Assembly (NCBI RefSeq): GCF_932526225.1
Contig: NC_064039.1
Span: 8,555,459 to 8,619,458 of the forward strand
Direction: 5' to 3'
From: Nematostella vectensis
Lineage: Eukaryota > Cnidaria > Anthozoa > Actiniaria > Edwardsiidae
Length of the DNA: 64,000 nucleotides
Shown in pieces: positions 25,176 to 35,821 of the stretch. Numbering within the stretch: position 1 is the stretch's first letter; each line of letters begins with the position of its first letter. The notes beneath the pieces are model-generated. The model was given only the letters and a program-made list of their open reading frames with translations. It was not told where the DNA came from and ran no database searches. The translations under genes and the position numbers were made by a program.

Positions 25176-26267
25176 TGCTTGACTAAAAACATCCCCAGGG
25201 TCTTCCCCTCATACCCCCCTTGGGGTTAGGGGAGGGTGGGACTCTGGGAACGAGGATGGACTAAAAATTGATGGTTCCAAGAGAGGCTCATCGGAAAATC
25301 TCCTGTCTGTCATAAAGAGTGAAGCCACTGTTGTATAATCTGCAGATAAATATGCATGATGGCCTGACATGTTATTTTAAGGCAGGCTTGTACCCAGGGG
25401 GGGATGGCACCCCACACAATGCGAAAAGTCCACTTTAGGTTTGCAAAAGACATGCTAATTGTAGACAAAACTATAAAGCATAAGCGAATTAGATAACTCT
25501 GATGTGTCATAAATGTAAAAGTCACCCTTTTTGTAGCTGAATCCGATAATAGACGTCACATGAAAATAATTCAATGTGTTAAATAAATCCAATTTTGTTC
25601 CTTTGTTGGTGGTAAGATTTTATCAGAATACTCACTCACTCCCCCCCCACCCCCCCGGAAAAATTTGCACTCCCCCAAGAAAAATCCTAGGTACCAGCCT
25701 GTAAATGCAGGCATTTTGTATTGTGTTAGTATTTTGAAACACCTGCCTTAGGCAATTGTATGCAGGCTACAGGATCTCTGGATTTCGAAGTGTAGAGTCA
25801 GAGTATTTAGCAAAACAATATAGGGATTCAGCTGAACTTTATTTCAAGGACATAGAAGTAATATTTGGTTTCTCCCTGCTGCATCTCACAAAGAAATAAC
25901 TTCAAATCAATTGCTTGATAATCTAAACGGCCAGAGGAGTGAATATTGACTGTATTTCAAACAGATATTTGGCTTAAATGCAGCTATACTTGATTGTAGG
26001 GAATAAAGCATTAAGCTTTAAACTGTTTAGCCCAAAAATATCATAGGGTATTTTTTATTTCTTATTGCTATCCAAAGCCTAAACTAGTAAAAAAAAACAT
26101 TGCTATTTCACCAGAAGAAGCTGGTAAATATAAGTCAAAATCTTTAGCTTGCACACAAACGAACTACCTTTGGACTATTTAGCAGTTGTTTAAAATTGTC
26201 TTTCTGATTAAATCATATCATGAATAAACCATTAAAACTGCTTTCCCGAAATGAATTTCAGCTTAAA
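25176..26267. other. convergent intergenic region between SMIM8 and TMEM53
   Basis: AT-rich with no gene seen. A repeat-like segment with C-runs lies near 25380-25710. Its left part mentions GGTACCAGCC/GGCTTGTACCCAGG-type ends, so it may be a small inverted-repeat element. Confidence 0.3.
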
Positions 26268-26514
26268 GCCGAATTGTCAACAGTTTACTTCCGTTTGGTT
26301 ATGTAACAATCTCTGATGATTTTTAGCAGAAAAAAGCGAAAAAATATTTCTAAAGTTTTGAAAGCAGTGTGTCTTTTGGTAGTTTCTTTGAGGATGTGAT
26401 TGATTATTTGAGCGGATGGCCTGTTAAATATCTCGGGTTCTAATTCTTATGTCTGTTAACGGTTGAGGCTTCCATCGGACACCCAGAAGTAAACTGGTGA
26501 CAATGCGGCTTAAA
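26268..26514. mobile_element. MITE, family A copy
   Basis: The ends CTTAAAGCCGAATTGTCAAC-AGTTTACTTCCG and AGAAGTAAACTGGTGACAATG-CGGCTTAA are inverted repeats of the same family as 13005-13268. It lies about 200 bp downstream of the TMEM53 stop codon. Confidence 0.75.
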
Positions 26515-26721
26515 CAATAATGCTTGCAATGCATTGTGTCATTAACTTTTTCAGTCAACTATATGTGTAAGAGAATTACATAAAGTGCCTGGACAAAATT
26601 GTCCTGCTATCATTTGATAAGGTACCTAGACATCAAAAAAACATTTCTAACAAAGTTCAAACATATAATTTTATTACCTTTAATGGTGGTTCATGGCACT
26701 TACATTCTTTTAACTAATTGT

Positions 26722-27630
26722 TTATCTCAAGCAATGGTCAAGAAACTCATTTAAATACTTAATGTACTCTTCAGGATGTTCTCTCATATGGTTGACATGG
26801 CCAGACTTCTCCCAACACTTTGCCGTCACTGACACGCCCAGTGCTCTCCTCACCAAGACATACTTGTCTATATCCTTGTACGGGGCAAGTCTATCAGACT
26901 TAGAGTACAGTACTAGTTGAGGAGAATGTAGTGGAGCTTGTTCTAGTTCTGACATAAACTTCTTGACTGTTGGATTCAGATAAACAACTAAAGGGGTAAA
27001 AATCCCTAAGCTATACCAAATAGCTGCTTTAGCAATTGGATTTTTCACATTATCAGTTACACTTGACTGGACTAATTTGACGCTCTCTATATTTGGGTTG
27101 ATTGGGCAACTGTCAAAAATACTTCCTCTGATATTGATGGTATTAAAAAATTCTGAATCTGATTTTGTCAGTGCTTCCATAATGTGGAAATACATAGCAC
27201 AGCCTCCATTACTAAAGGAATAGAGAAAAACAGGTTTTTCTGTTAGGTTATACTCGCTAAGGGTCTTCAGAATATAATGACTGATAAATTTTACTTTTGA
27301 ACCACTTCGGAAAAACGTGTTGAATGGATTGGCAGTTACTCTGACAGTGCTAAAATGTCTTTTCTCGAACAGTTCACTGTATTTTCTTAGATGGTTGTCT
27401 TTTGAGCTGTTCCAACCCAAGATGATAACAACAGGTGTGTCGTGGTTTATCGCATGGCGCACAGTTACTCCATGCTTCTTCTGTACTGTGTTGTATGAAC
27501 TCAAACTACGAATTGAATTATGGAAGTTTTTCCGTGGTGATATTAATGAAGTGCTTCTTGCGTGGTGGTGTAGGACTTTGATCCCTCCCTGTCCCAAAGA
27601 AAACGCGGCACGACAACAAGACAACGCCAT
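26722..27630 (-). CDS. TMEM53: TMEM53, DUF829 alpha/beta-hydrolase-like protein
   Basis: An intronless frame of 302 residues (human 277). It shows the DUF829 pattern: VVIILGWNSSKDNHLRKYSE near the domain start, FSNGG at the position of the hydrolase nucleophile elbow, GSIFDSCP after it, a hydrophobic segment IWYSLGIFTPLVVYL, LYSKSDRLAPY (acid-residue region) and a late SGHVNHMREHPEEY (His region). TMEM53 (NET4) is a nuclear-envelope protein that dampens BMP-SMAD signalling in vertebrates. I chose the ATG at 27630, six codons inside the longest frame, because it sits in CAAGATGGCG. The first 50 residues are Arg/Ser rich with few acids, like a mitochondrial presequence, so location in this animal may differ. 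Lack of introns hints at retrocopy origin, yet the frame is intact. Confidence 0.88.
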   Translation of the reverse strand: MALSCCRAAFSLGQGGIKVLHHHARSTSLISPRKNFHNSIRSLSSYNTVQKKHGVTVRHAINHDTPVVIILGWNSSKDNHLRKYSELFEKRHFSTVRVTANPFNTFFRSGSKVKFISHYILKTLSEYNLTEKPVFLYSFSNGGCAMYFHIMEALTKSDSEFFNTINIRGSIFDSCPINPNIESVKLVQSSVTDNVKNPIAKAAIWYSLGIFTPLVVYLNPTVKKFMSELEQAPLHSPQLVLYSKSDRLAPYKDIDKYVLVRRALGVSVTAKCWEKSGHVNHMREHPEEYIKYLNEFLDHCLR

Positions 27631-28083
27631 CTTGAATGCTGAAATCACAGATAATAAAGTTGTAGAGCTTTATTTTATATCGCCAAAACAAAATAAGAGT
27701 TGGTAATGAAAAGTAATGACAGATAACAAACAAGTAACAAAACAAGTTTTTGCCATATTGGATCAGCGGGAGACCATAAGCTTATTCAACAGTTCAAAAC
27801 GATTGAAGAACATTGTTTCGTGATGAAAGAATAAATAAAACTGATTCGAGCTGTTCTGTGGTTGAGATTGAGTGCAATAATTGATACCTCTGTCTTATAA
27901 AGAGATGACGGACCAATGATAAGGATACAAATCCTGCAACTACAAACTGTACAGCTGTAATATGTTCGATAACATAAGCCCAGTCTCTCCCGGTCAGATA
28001 TCCACAGGCAAACTGTCACAAGCATTTTTCTGCGTTGTTGTGTGGTGATCAGATAACTGGATACGGAAAATCTAAATTGTATA

Positions 28084-28248
28084 GTATATTATCAGGGGCT
28101 CATAAGTACGGGCAAAATAGCCTAATCCAGGAAAACGCCGCGACACTTATATGTCGTCCGCGCGCTCGCTTTTTCTTCTCTCGCCTCCTCTCCCCCGTCC
28201 CCTGAGGCGCTACGCAGGCTAAAACTTTATGGGCCCCTGATATCACAC
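28084..28248. repeat. small inverted-repeat element
   Basis: TATCAGGGGCTCATAA at the left is mirrored by TTATGGGCCCCTGATATCA at the right, with a CG-rich, pyrimidine-rich middle. It is probably a MITE of about 160 bp. Confidence 0.6.
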
Positions 28249-28249
28249 A

Positions 28250-31200
28250 CGGCTTGTAGGCTTATCTATGGCTTGGAAACTCGGGTACTTTTTCCTGACC
28301 AGTAAGAGCTGGTTCCGTTTTTGATAACGTCTTCACATATTAGAGAACTTGTGTATACCAGGGGCTACCCCTGTGTATACTTCCATATTTTATATAGCTA
28401 TCGTTGTTTGTCAGATAAATGTTTTAGGATTGTCATTTTTGCCATATATTTCACAAAGAAAAACATTTGGACTCGCCCGTTGCTACTTACCCCCGCGGCA
28501 GGCCCCCCCATGCGAAATAAACTATGTGTCGGTATCGGCTGCCTGCCTGGTGCACGCAGAAGCAAATACAGGCCTATGTTGCCCTTTCTTCTTCTCGTGC
28601 CCCAAACTTAGATGAAGGTTACACTAGACAAACTTGCCCCATTGACTGCATGTGGTCTTGTTTATTTTGTTCTCGAAAAACAAAAAAACGCGGGAAAAAG
28701 TACCTATTTATAGCTTATAAGTAGTTCACTTGACCAATCAAAAATCGAGCTGGGATAAGGGAACATGCACAGACAAGTCTGAGTAAAAAAGACAGATTAA
28801 CAATAAATAGGTTGAGAGAATTTGAGTTTCGGTTGGCAACCAGTTTCTAGAAAGCTAATGCATGTGGCTACAGAATATAAGTGATTCCAATAGTCCAACA
28901 GTAGTCCAAATACAATAAGCAATTCAGATGTAGAACAAGATAGCGTTCTGGTAAAACAGGAGGTTTTTTTAAAGACCAGTTTTATAAACATGTGCTTGTG
29001 AAGTAGATTCTCCCAAGTATTTAGATTCAGTCGCCGTATCGAACAGCATGTGCTAAGGTTCGAATGAGAGCGCTTTTGCGATGGGCTAGAAGGACGTTTG
29101 GTTGGAGAATGTAATGGAAGTGAAGGAGTGTGCCTTAGTAACACCAGCACGGCAAAATAGTGGATCGGTAAGTTCAAAATACTGGCTAAACTCATTGCGT
29201 AGCTCGAGTACAGATTCATAGTACACAAGATATAAGAATTCAGGTACTTACTCGTAAAAATCACTAGTGCGCGGAAAATTTCATTGATTCATGAAAAGTT
29301 GTTTCGTCTAGAGCTCGACGTTTTACTAAGGACTAACAGTTGAGAGATTGTTGGATATGGTCTTGTTATTAGAGGTATTTCTATTACCTTCTTTTATCAA
29401 TTCAAAGATATTCATGTTATTCGGTTGTTAACGAAACACAACACTTCGTTGTTCTGGAAGCTAGAATATATTTAAAATGTCCGAATGTGCTTTAACCATT
29501 TATGATATTATTACCAAAACAGTGAAATAAAGAATTTAAGCCGTTTTCCTGGCAAATTTTATTTACGGCTTACTCCAAACTGAAATCGATCCTTTGTGAA
29601 GTTTGAGCTGTTTCGCTTCTTCTTTGGTCGAATTAAGCTTACTACAGCAGTAATACAGCTTACTAGTAAATTATAATAACGACTCTCCTTGGTTTTCGAA
29701 TTATTTGATCTATTTTTCATCCGAATTATGACATCGGGGGTATACGAAAAATATTTTCATAACAATATTAAGACGACGTTATTATCATTTTATAACGTGT
29801 TTTGCTTTGTTCTGGCTCGGGTCGTCAGTCTCGACTGACTTGTCATAATTTGCAAGAGCAATCAAATTTTATCACGTTTTTTTTTTGACTTGATATACTT
29901 TCGAACTTATTTTCAGCGCATTTCAATTCTAGTGCCAGCCACGCGTTCAGATATTTTAGCACAAGCTCTAAACAATAGAGGGGCAAACTGGGGTCAGTTT
30001 CCCACGCTTAGTGATGGCTCGAGTTGAATTTCCTAAGACCCAATATCCATCAACGGAAACCTCGGATTACAGTAAAGCACTTTTTACGTTGTTTATGCAC
30101 TACTAAATCCTAGCTTGTGAACAGGCTTCAACTAAAACCTTTCTTCACCCTTTATCTCAAGTTTACACTAAAGAATATTCAGATGGGGTACAATACCAAG
30201 AGATATTCCATGGAGCATTGGAGCAAAATAACAACTAGTGACTTTGAGTGGTCGAATAACAGAATTTGAACTCATTCATGCTTGTGGTTTTATCACATTA
30301 CTGTGGCCATTCATTTAGAACAATGAAACACCGTTTTTATTGGACAAACCTGGGCATGCCTAGGACCAATACCCCATAGATATGGGAATATATCCGAGTT
30401 TGGGGCTCCTCCTGTGGGGGTGATGACTGCTTGCTAAGGTTTGAAGTACCCGAAACTTATGGCATTGTATTTCATGAATGAAAGCATTTACTCTGCATCA
30501 CCATGATACCCCTGTAATGAGCCCAGATGAGAGCTTAGATAGGGCTAGAATTTGATAAATTATGTACAAGAATAGGCCTGTTTTGGGTAAGCCTAGGCCT
30601 AAATTAATTTATCTGCATAGCTGAAAACACACCCATTGATAGTATTTGATGCTCCCAATATCTGAAATATCTACACACCATGTTGTCATTTCTACAAATT
30701 TTTTAACTATAGATGGACATGGCCATGACTGGCCATTATTGTAAAAGCACGTTCTAAGCTATGGGCTGTACTAAGATGTTTTAATTTTATTTACATTTTT
30801 CTACTGAGGTTTTGGCTCAAATCTCTGAAATAAAAAGGCAAATAATATATTTTTCCCACGCTTTATTTTATTTTTGGAAAGGAATATAAAAACATGACTT
30901 TTGAGTAGTTCATTGTGTCACTGTAGTTTATTTTATCTCTTCTGGTTTGTTTGCCTTTTGATTTTCCCACAGATCTCACACATTTGAGAGAACTTGCAAG
31001 GACAGGTTCTACAAACACTGTGGGACAACTGAGCAATTTACATTGTTGTGATCTACCAGAAATATTAGTAATATAGGGCATCACTAGTGCATACAGGGAT
31101 TCTTTTTTGTCCATAGAGGCTTGATATGAACAGCAGCTCTATCCCCTGTTGAAAAGTTTACTATCAGAAGATTTTTCTGTTGTATTGTTTGCTATCAGAA

Positions 31201-31436
31201 AATGTTTCCATAAGCAAATGTTTTGCATTTTTTTTTTGTCCTGTACAAAGTCTTGAATTGACATTAAACTGCATATAATTGCATGGGTCATTACTTGTCT
31301 AAAGCTTTATTTGAGCTAAATATGCTTGTCATGTCATCTGCAAAAAATCATAATAATAATAAAATCCAAAGCTACACACTTTAAAGGTTTGCTTTTGGTG
31401 CCAATGCAATTGAATTGCAATACTACTGAAGTACTA
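28250..31436. other. gene-poor intergenic sequence
   Basis: No supported gene. A minus-strand frame of 155 codons at 28797-29264 has no recognisable domain and the skewed Ser/Leu/Cys composition of chance frames. The rest is AT-rich with short homopolymers. Distant 5' exons of the MDM gene could hide here, but I could not find them. Confidence 0.35.
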
Positions 31437-31438
31437 CT

Positions 31439-31777
31439 ACACTCTTTTTTATAAGAACGTCTAATTTATAACGTCTTTTTTATAAGAACGTCTAAAGGCT
31501 GAATATGTTCTTAACAATGTTCTTAAATCTTAAATTTCAGTGTATATAAGAATATAATACCCAATGAATTATTAGGAAGAGAATTACACTAATGTTGAAT
31601 AGCAATAGTTGTTACTATGAACACCATTTGATTCAGCACTGTAGAACGCATCGGGACTAGAAAAAAAATTTTTTTTCTGCTATCTGAGCCTCAGCATGTT
31701 CTTAGCATGTTCCTAAAATTTGGTGAAATCTAAGGCTGAATGTTCTTATAAAAAAGGTTCTTATAAAAAAAGAGTGT
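31439..31777. mobile_element. MITE with ACACTCTTTTTTATAAGAAC termini
   Basis: The left end ACACTCTTTTTTATAAGAACG is mirrored at the right by GTTCTTATAAAAAAAGAGTGT. Inner subrepeats of TTTTTTATAAGAACGTCTAA occur at both ends, and the element is about 340 bp. Its right end is directly joined to the next element. Confidence 0.75.
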
Positions 31778-33001
31778 TGTACAGGACCCGAAATGATCCC
31801 AGGACCCGAAACGATCCCAGGACCCGTAATGATCCCCAAAAGTACCCCAACTGATCCCGGGACCCGAAATGATACCGAGGAGTCCCCGAAATCAACCCCA
31901 CGGAATTGCGGTAATGGACAAAGGGAAAGCAGAAGAAAGCACTTCCAATTCTTAAAGCATAATTAAGGGTTGACAGCGAATCTATTTCTAAATAACATGA
32001 CTTTAAAAACTTAAATTCCAATACAATACTTCTATTTATTACATTGCCCCGGCGGTAAACCCATAAACAGAGTCCAAAACAAATACGCAACTTTTAATTG
32101 CTACTGAAGGGAGTACAACATAAACATAGCACAGCCAAAGCACAGCCTTGCTCAGAACAACCAAACTTTTGACCTTCGAAACATTTGCAGTCCCAACACA
32201 TGACTCTGACACTATAAATCTCGTTTCCGGTAAACATCACCCCAAAAATCTATATTCATTTGACAACCAAACGTGTTTTTCACCACGAAATCCATGTTCA
32301 CACGAGCGAATATTTACCGACAGCCGGTTTGGCCGAGAAGATGGAACGACAAAAGCACACAGGGGCCACTGAGTAATGCACTCAAACAACCCTTTTACTA
32401 CCGTTGCAAAATATTAAGAGATGTGGCTTTTGTTGAAAGCAATATGTGAGTTTTGAATTTCCTTATGTAGAAGTCATAGAAGTGCGTACGTGCGTACACC
32501 ACTGCATGATTTCTTTCTATCTCTCTTTATGATAGGTCTTTCATTCACCGAACACAAACAAACATTTTCCTACAGGAAAGCAGAGGCATGTCTAATCTGT
32601 GGAGACATTCGTTTATGGCTTGTTATGTATAAATTATTTATTCACGCCTGGTTCTTCAAATTACCATCACGGGAATTTTTATTTGACCCCAATTGCTGAC
32701 TCAACCAAGCTATCGAAAGCTGTATTTCCCGCGCAGTCGTATATAAAAATCTTAATACTATGGTTTTAGTTAATTCAAGTTTCTGGATAGTAACAAAAAT
32801 GACGCTAAGATGTTTCATATGTTTTTAAAACTGAAAGCCAATCCACATTCCTTTTGTTTGTCCATTACTGCAATTCCTTGGGGTTCATTTCGGGGACTCT
32901 TGGGGATCGTTTCGGGTCCCGGGATCAGTTGGGGTACTTCTTGGGATCATTTCGGGTCCTGGGATCGTTTCGGGTCCTGGGATCATTTCGGGTCCTGTAC
33001 A
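31778..33001. mobile_element. 1.2-kb transposon with 130-bp terminal inverted repeats built of subrepeats
   Basis: The left end TGTACAGGACCCGAAATGAT, then CCCAGGACCCGAAACGATCC, is mirrored at the right by GGGATCATTTCGGGTCCTGT followed by ACA. Each terminus holds four or five copies of a roughly 20-bp subrepeat GGGATCRTTTCGGGTCCT and ends inward at TTGGGGT and AATTGCGGTAATGGACAAA (left) or CCATTACTGCAATTCC (right). GTGT flanks both ends (31774-31777 and 33002-33005), a possible 4-bp target duplication. The 950-bp interior has no long frame, so it is non-autonomous. Confidence 0.85.
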
Positions 33002-33005
33002 GTGT

Positions 33006-35821
33006 ACTATCCAAGTGTTGTCAATGAATGCTTAGGTAACTCTGCATGGTTGCCCATATATTAAAGTTATTCTGGCAGGGTTTTGTTTTCTAACCTATGG
33101 TCCAGTGAATTTGAGCTACCAATCCATGGTGCCTGTATAATATTTATTATTTTTAATCATATTTATTATTTTTCAGAAATTCCCATTTTTAATTTGTGAA
33201 TTCTTGCAAAGCATTTACAAGTTATTGGAGGGACTTCTGTGTCACTCGATCGTCGGGTGGATCATCCATAAACTTTTTGTGGTCTTTTTGTGCTTCAGCA
33301 ACACACAATCCCTAGATCATATATACACTTCAGTTGTTCAGCTTCCGGTCAAAGCCTAGTACTATTAAAGGGTTTTGTCATTGACCTTCTTCAGAAAAGT
33401 CTTCCATGTGGGTTGAATGTGTGCATGCGCCTTTGTTGTCTTCTACTGTTCAGTCCAAGGGCCTATCCGCACTAGGCAAAAGTTTGTTTGTTTTGACAAA
33501 AAATCTGTCAGTGCTAGCAGAAAACATGTGCAAATGCGTTTGTTCGACTCCTAGCGGAACAATCTTCAAAGGCGCAGCTGGCCTGCTCTGGAGGTGGCTA
33601 GAACTAGGCTAAACATCAAATCAGACAGGCTTTTCAATTAACACCCAGCTTGACTTGAGCAGAAGTTCTTGATATTCATAGAATGAATTTACTACCAGTA
33701 ATGCGATGAGTTGTGCAAAAATATTCCAAGGAAGCATTGTGATCAAACATAAACAAACTCTGCAACTCTGCTTTTTCGCGTGAGAAATCCTAGTCTAATT
33801 TTGAATGATGCTTGGGTCGTGTTTGGCTTTTTGTTTGACCTCTAGTGCGAATGTGATTTACAAGCAAATCGATCGGCCAGAACAAAATTTGGCTGGCTGT
33901 TTGTACCAGCCAGTCAAACTTTGTCCTCATAGTGCGATTAGGCCCCAAGTCAAGCTGTTAGTTTGCAAACAAAACAAGTAAAATACTAGCAAAGCTTTTT
34001 ACTTTTTTTTTTTAGTACTTGCCGATTGGCGTCTCTGAGTTTTCGCATTGTTTGTTTGAATTTGTGCTGAAAAAGCAACTAGCCAAAACTGCTACTTTTA
34101 AGTCTGAGAAACACAAAAGGGAAAAGCCTCTGTTAGCAGGGTCTCTGTTTGCAGGGTAATTAAAAAAAAAAGCCTCTGTTAGAAGGACAAAACAGAAGAG
34201 GATAGATTTTCTAGGTTTTCACAATTCTTCCCAATCAGCTAAACTAAATATCAAACAAAACTCGTACAAACACATGGCCCTTGCTTATTCATCAAATTTT
34301 TTGCGACTTTCTAGAATGTTAACATGCATAAAAGACATTATATGACAGAAGCGTGAATTATTGCAGGTATTTTTTTTTTTGTTTCTAGAAAGAATATGCT
34401 GAAATTTGACATGCTAGCAAAAACTTTTCAAATGGTATGATGCCAATAGTTTTAAAACTAATTTTAGTTACAAACCGACTTAACAATGCCACGGTAGCCT
34501 AGCAGTGGGGCACTTGGCTCTGACCGCAACTTGGCTCCGACCTGGATTGGATTCCCACTGATAGCGTTATTTTTTTCTGTTTTTTTTTTTTTAATTATTT
34601 TTTAATTTTTAAAATAATAATAATTAATTATACTGTTCTTAGTGTATCATGACATCAAAAAGAAAAAAAAAGGTATAAGGACATTTTTATGTACTCTCAG
34701 CATCTTGGATGTGTTCATGCTTTGTTCAATATCCTGCATATATTTTATGCACACAAGAAAAAATATATTTGCATTCACAAGTTTGCTCACAGAGCCTTTG
34801 ATTTAACTGTAGATATGTTTAGGTGAATACAATTTTTTAAGGAACTGTTGTATCTTTTGTTATATATTTGTACCTAAGATGCCTTGATCTCTTAATGTCA
34901 GTGGTTGCATAATGTGTTTCTTTATCATTTTATTCTAATGCATCACTTATCTCAAGCCTGACCTTTGTCCCTGTGCTCTCTATGTAAACTCACTTTTCAG
35001 AAAGATTGGATCTTTCTCATTCTCTGTGTAAACAAACTGTCCCTCTGGCTTGGTGTATGTGATGGTGATAAGAACAGTTATGAATTCCTTGAGGCTTTAT
35101 TATTTTTGCTACAGTTAAAATAGTGCAGAAAGGCCAGAGTCAATGTCAACCTCTCTTTAGGTCTAAAATTCTGTTAATTGAGTGAGGTATACTCTTATAT
35201 TTACTGTTAAATCAGTTCAAACATTAGAATTTGTCCTGACTTTTCTGAACAAGTTTTTTTTTCCCATTTTTTTGTGGAAAAGCTGTCCAGAGTTTATGCA
35301 TTCTCACATTAACCACATATGGTAGATTTGAGCTGATTATTTAACAATGATACGCCACCACTCTGATACTCTGATTATTACAACTGTGCTGGATCTCATT
35401 TGAGCTCTTGATATAATGGAGTGGAGTCCCAGGTCAGCATATGAAGCCTTTCAGTTCTGCAGAGTCAGGTTCAATTCTTGGTAGACACATGGACAGTGAC
35501 TTTCTGTTTGACTTGTGGGGAGTGTTTTCGCTTACTAGAAGCTTGTATTCCTTGCTACCAACATGGGCGTTCTTAAAACATATTAGCATTTTTTTAAATG
35601 CTTTGTATTTAAAAATACAAAGCAATTGAAAATATTGTAATACTACTGTATAGGGGCTATAAGAATGCTTTTATTTTTTTGATAGGGTTTTAGTGTAGTT
35701 CTATAGGGGTGTTGTGCTTTTGGTGCCTTTGCATCTTGGCAATCACTTTGTGGACTAGTTAATGTTGACATTGGCAGATTAGCTAAATTTGGGTTTTTGA
35801 TGTTGTATATTATATTGATAG
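33006..35821. other. intergenic sequence or 5' intron of the MDM gene
   Basis: AT-rich. It has a possible tRNA-like SINE remnant at 34485-34580 (GGTAGCCTAGCAGTGGGGCA, then GGATTGGATTCCC) and T-rich tracts. No exon could be supported. If the MDM transcript starts upstream, this is intronic. Confidence 0.3.
35395..35625 (+). mobile_element. probable tRNA-derived SINE remnant
   Basis: A B-box-like GGTTCAATTCTTGG near 35468 is followed by a non-tRNA body (GGGGAGTGTTTTCGCTTACT) and an AT-rich tail. The A box is poor, so the call is tentative. Confidence 0.35.

Noticed and set aside
28797-29264. Minus-strand frame of 155 codons
   Set aside because: No domain, composition typical of chance frames, no splice or promoter support.
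35449-35570. A frame with SDFLFDLWGV and LYSLL that looks like the end of the MDM SWIB (p53-binding) domain just upstream of the MDM exons
   Set aside because: No donor in the right phase joins it to the next exon without a stop, its upstream half does not match SWIB, and the DNA looks like a tRNA-derived SINE body with a B-box-like GGTTCAATTC. Taken as coincidence.
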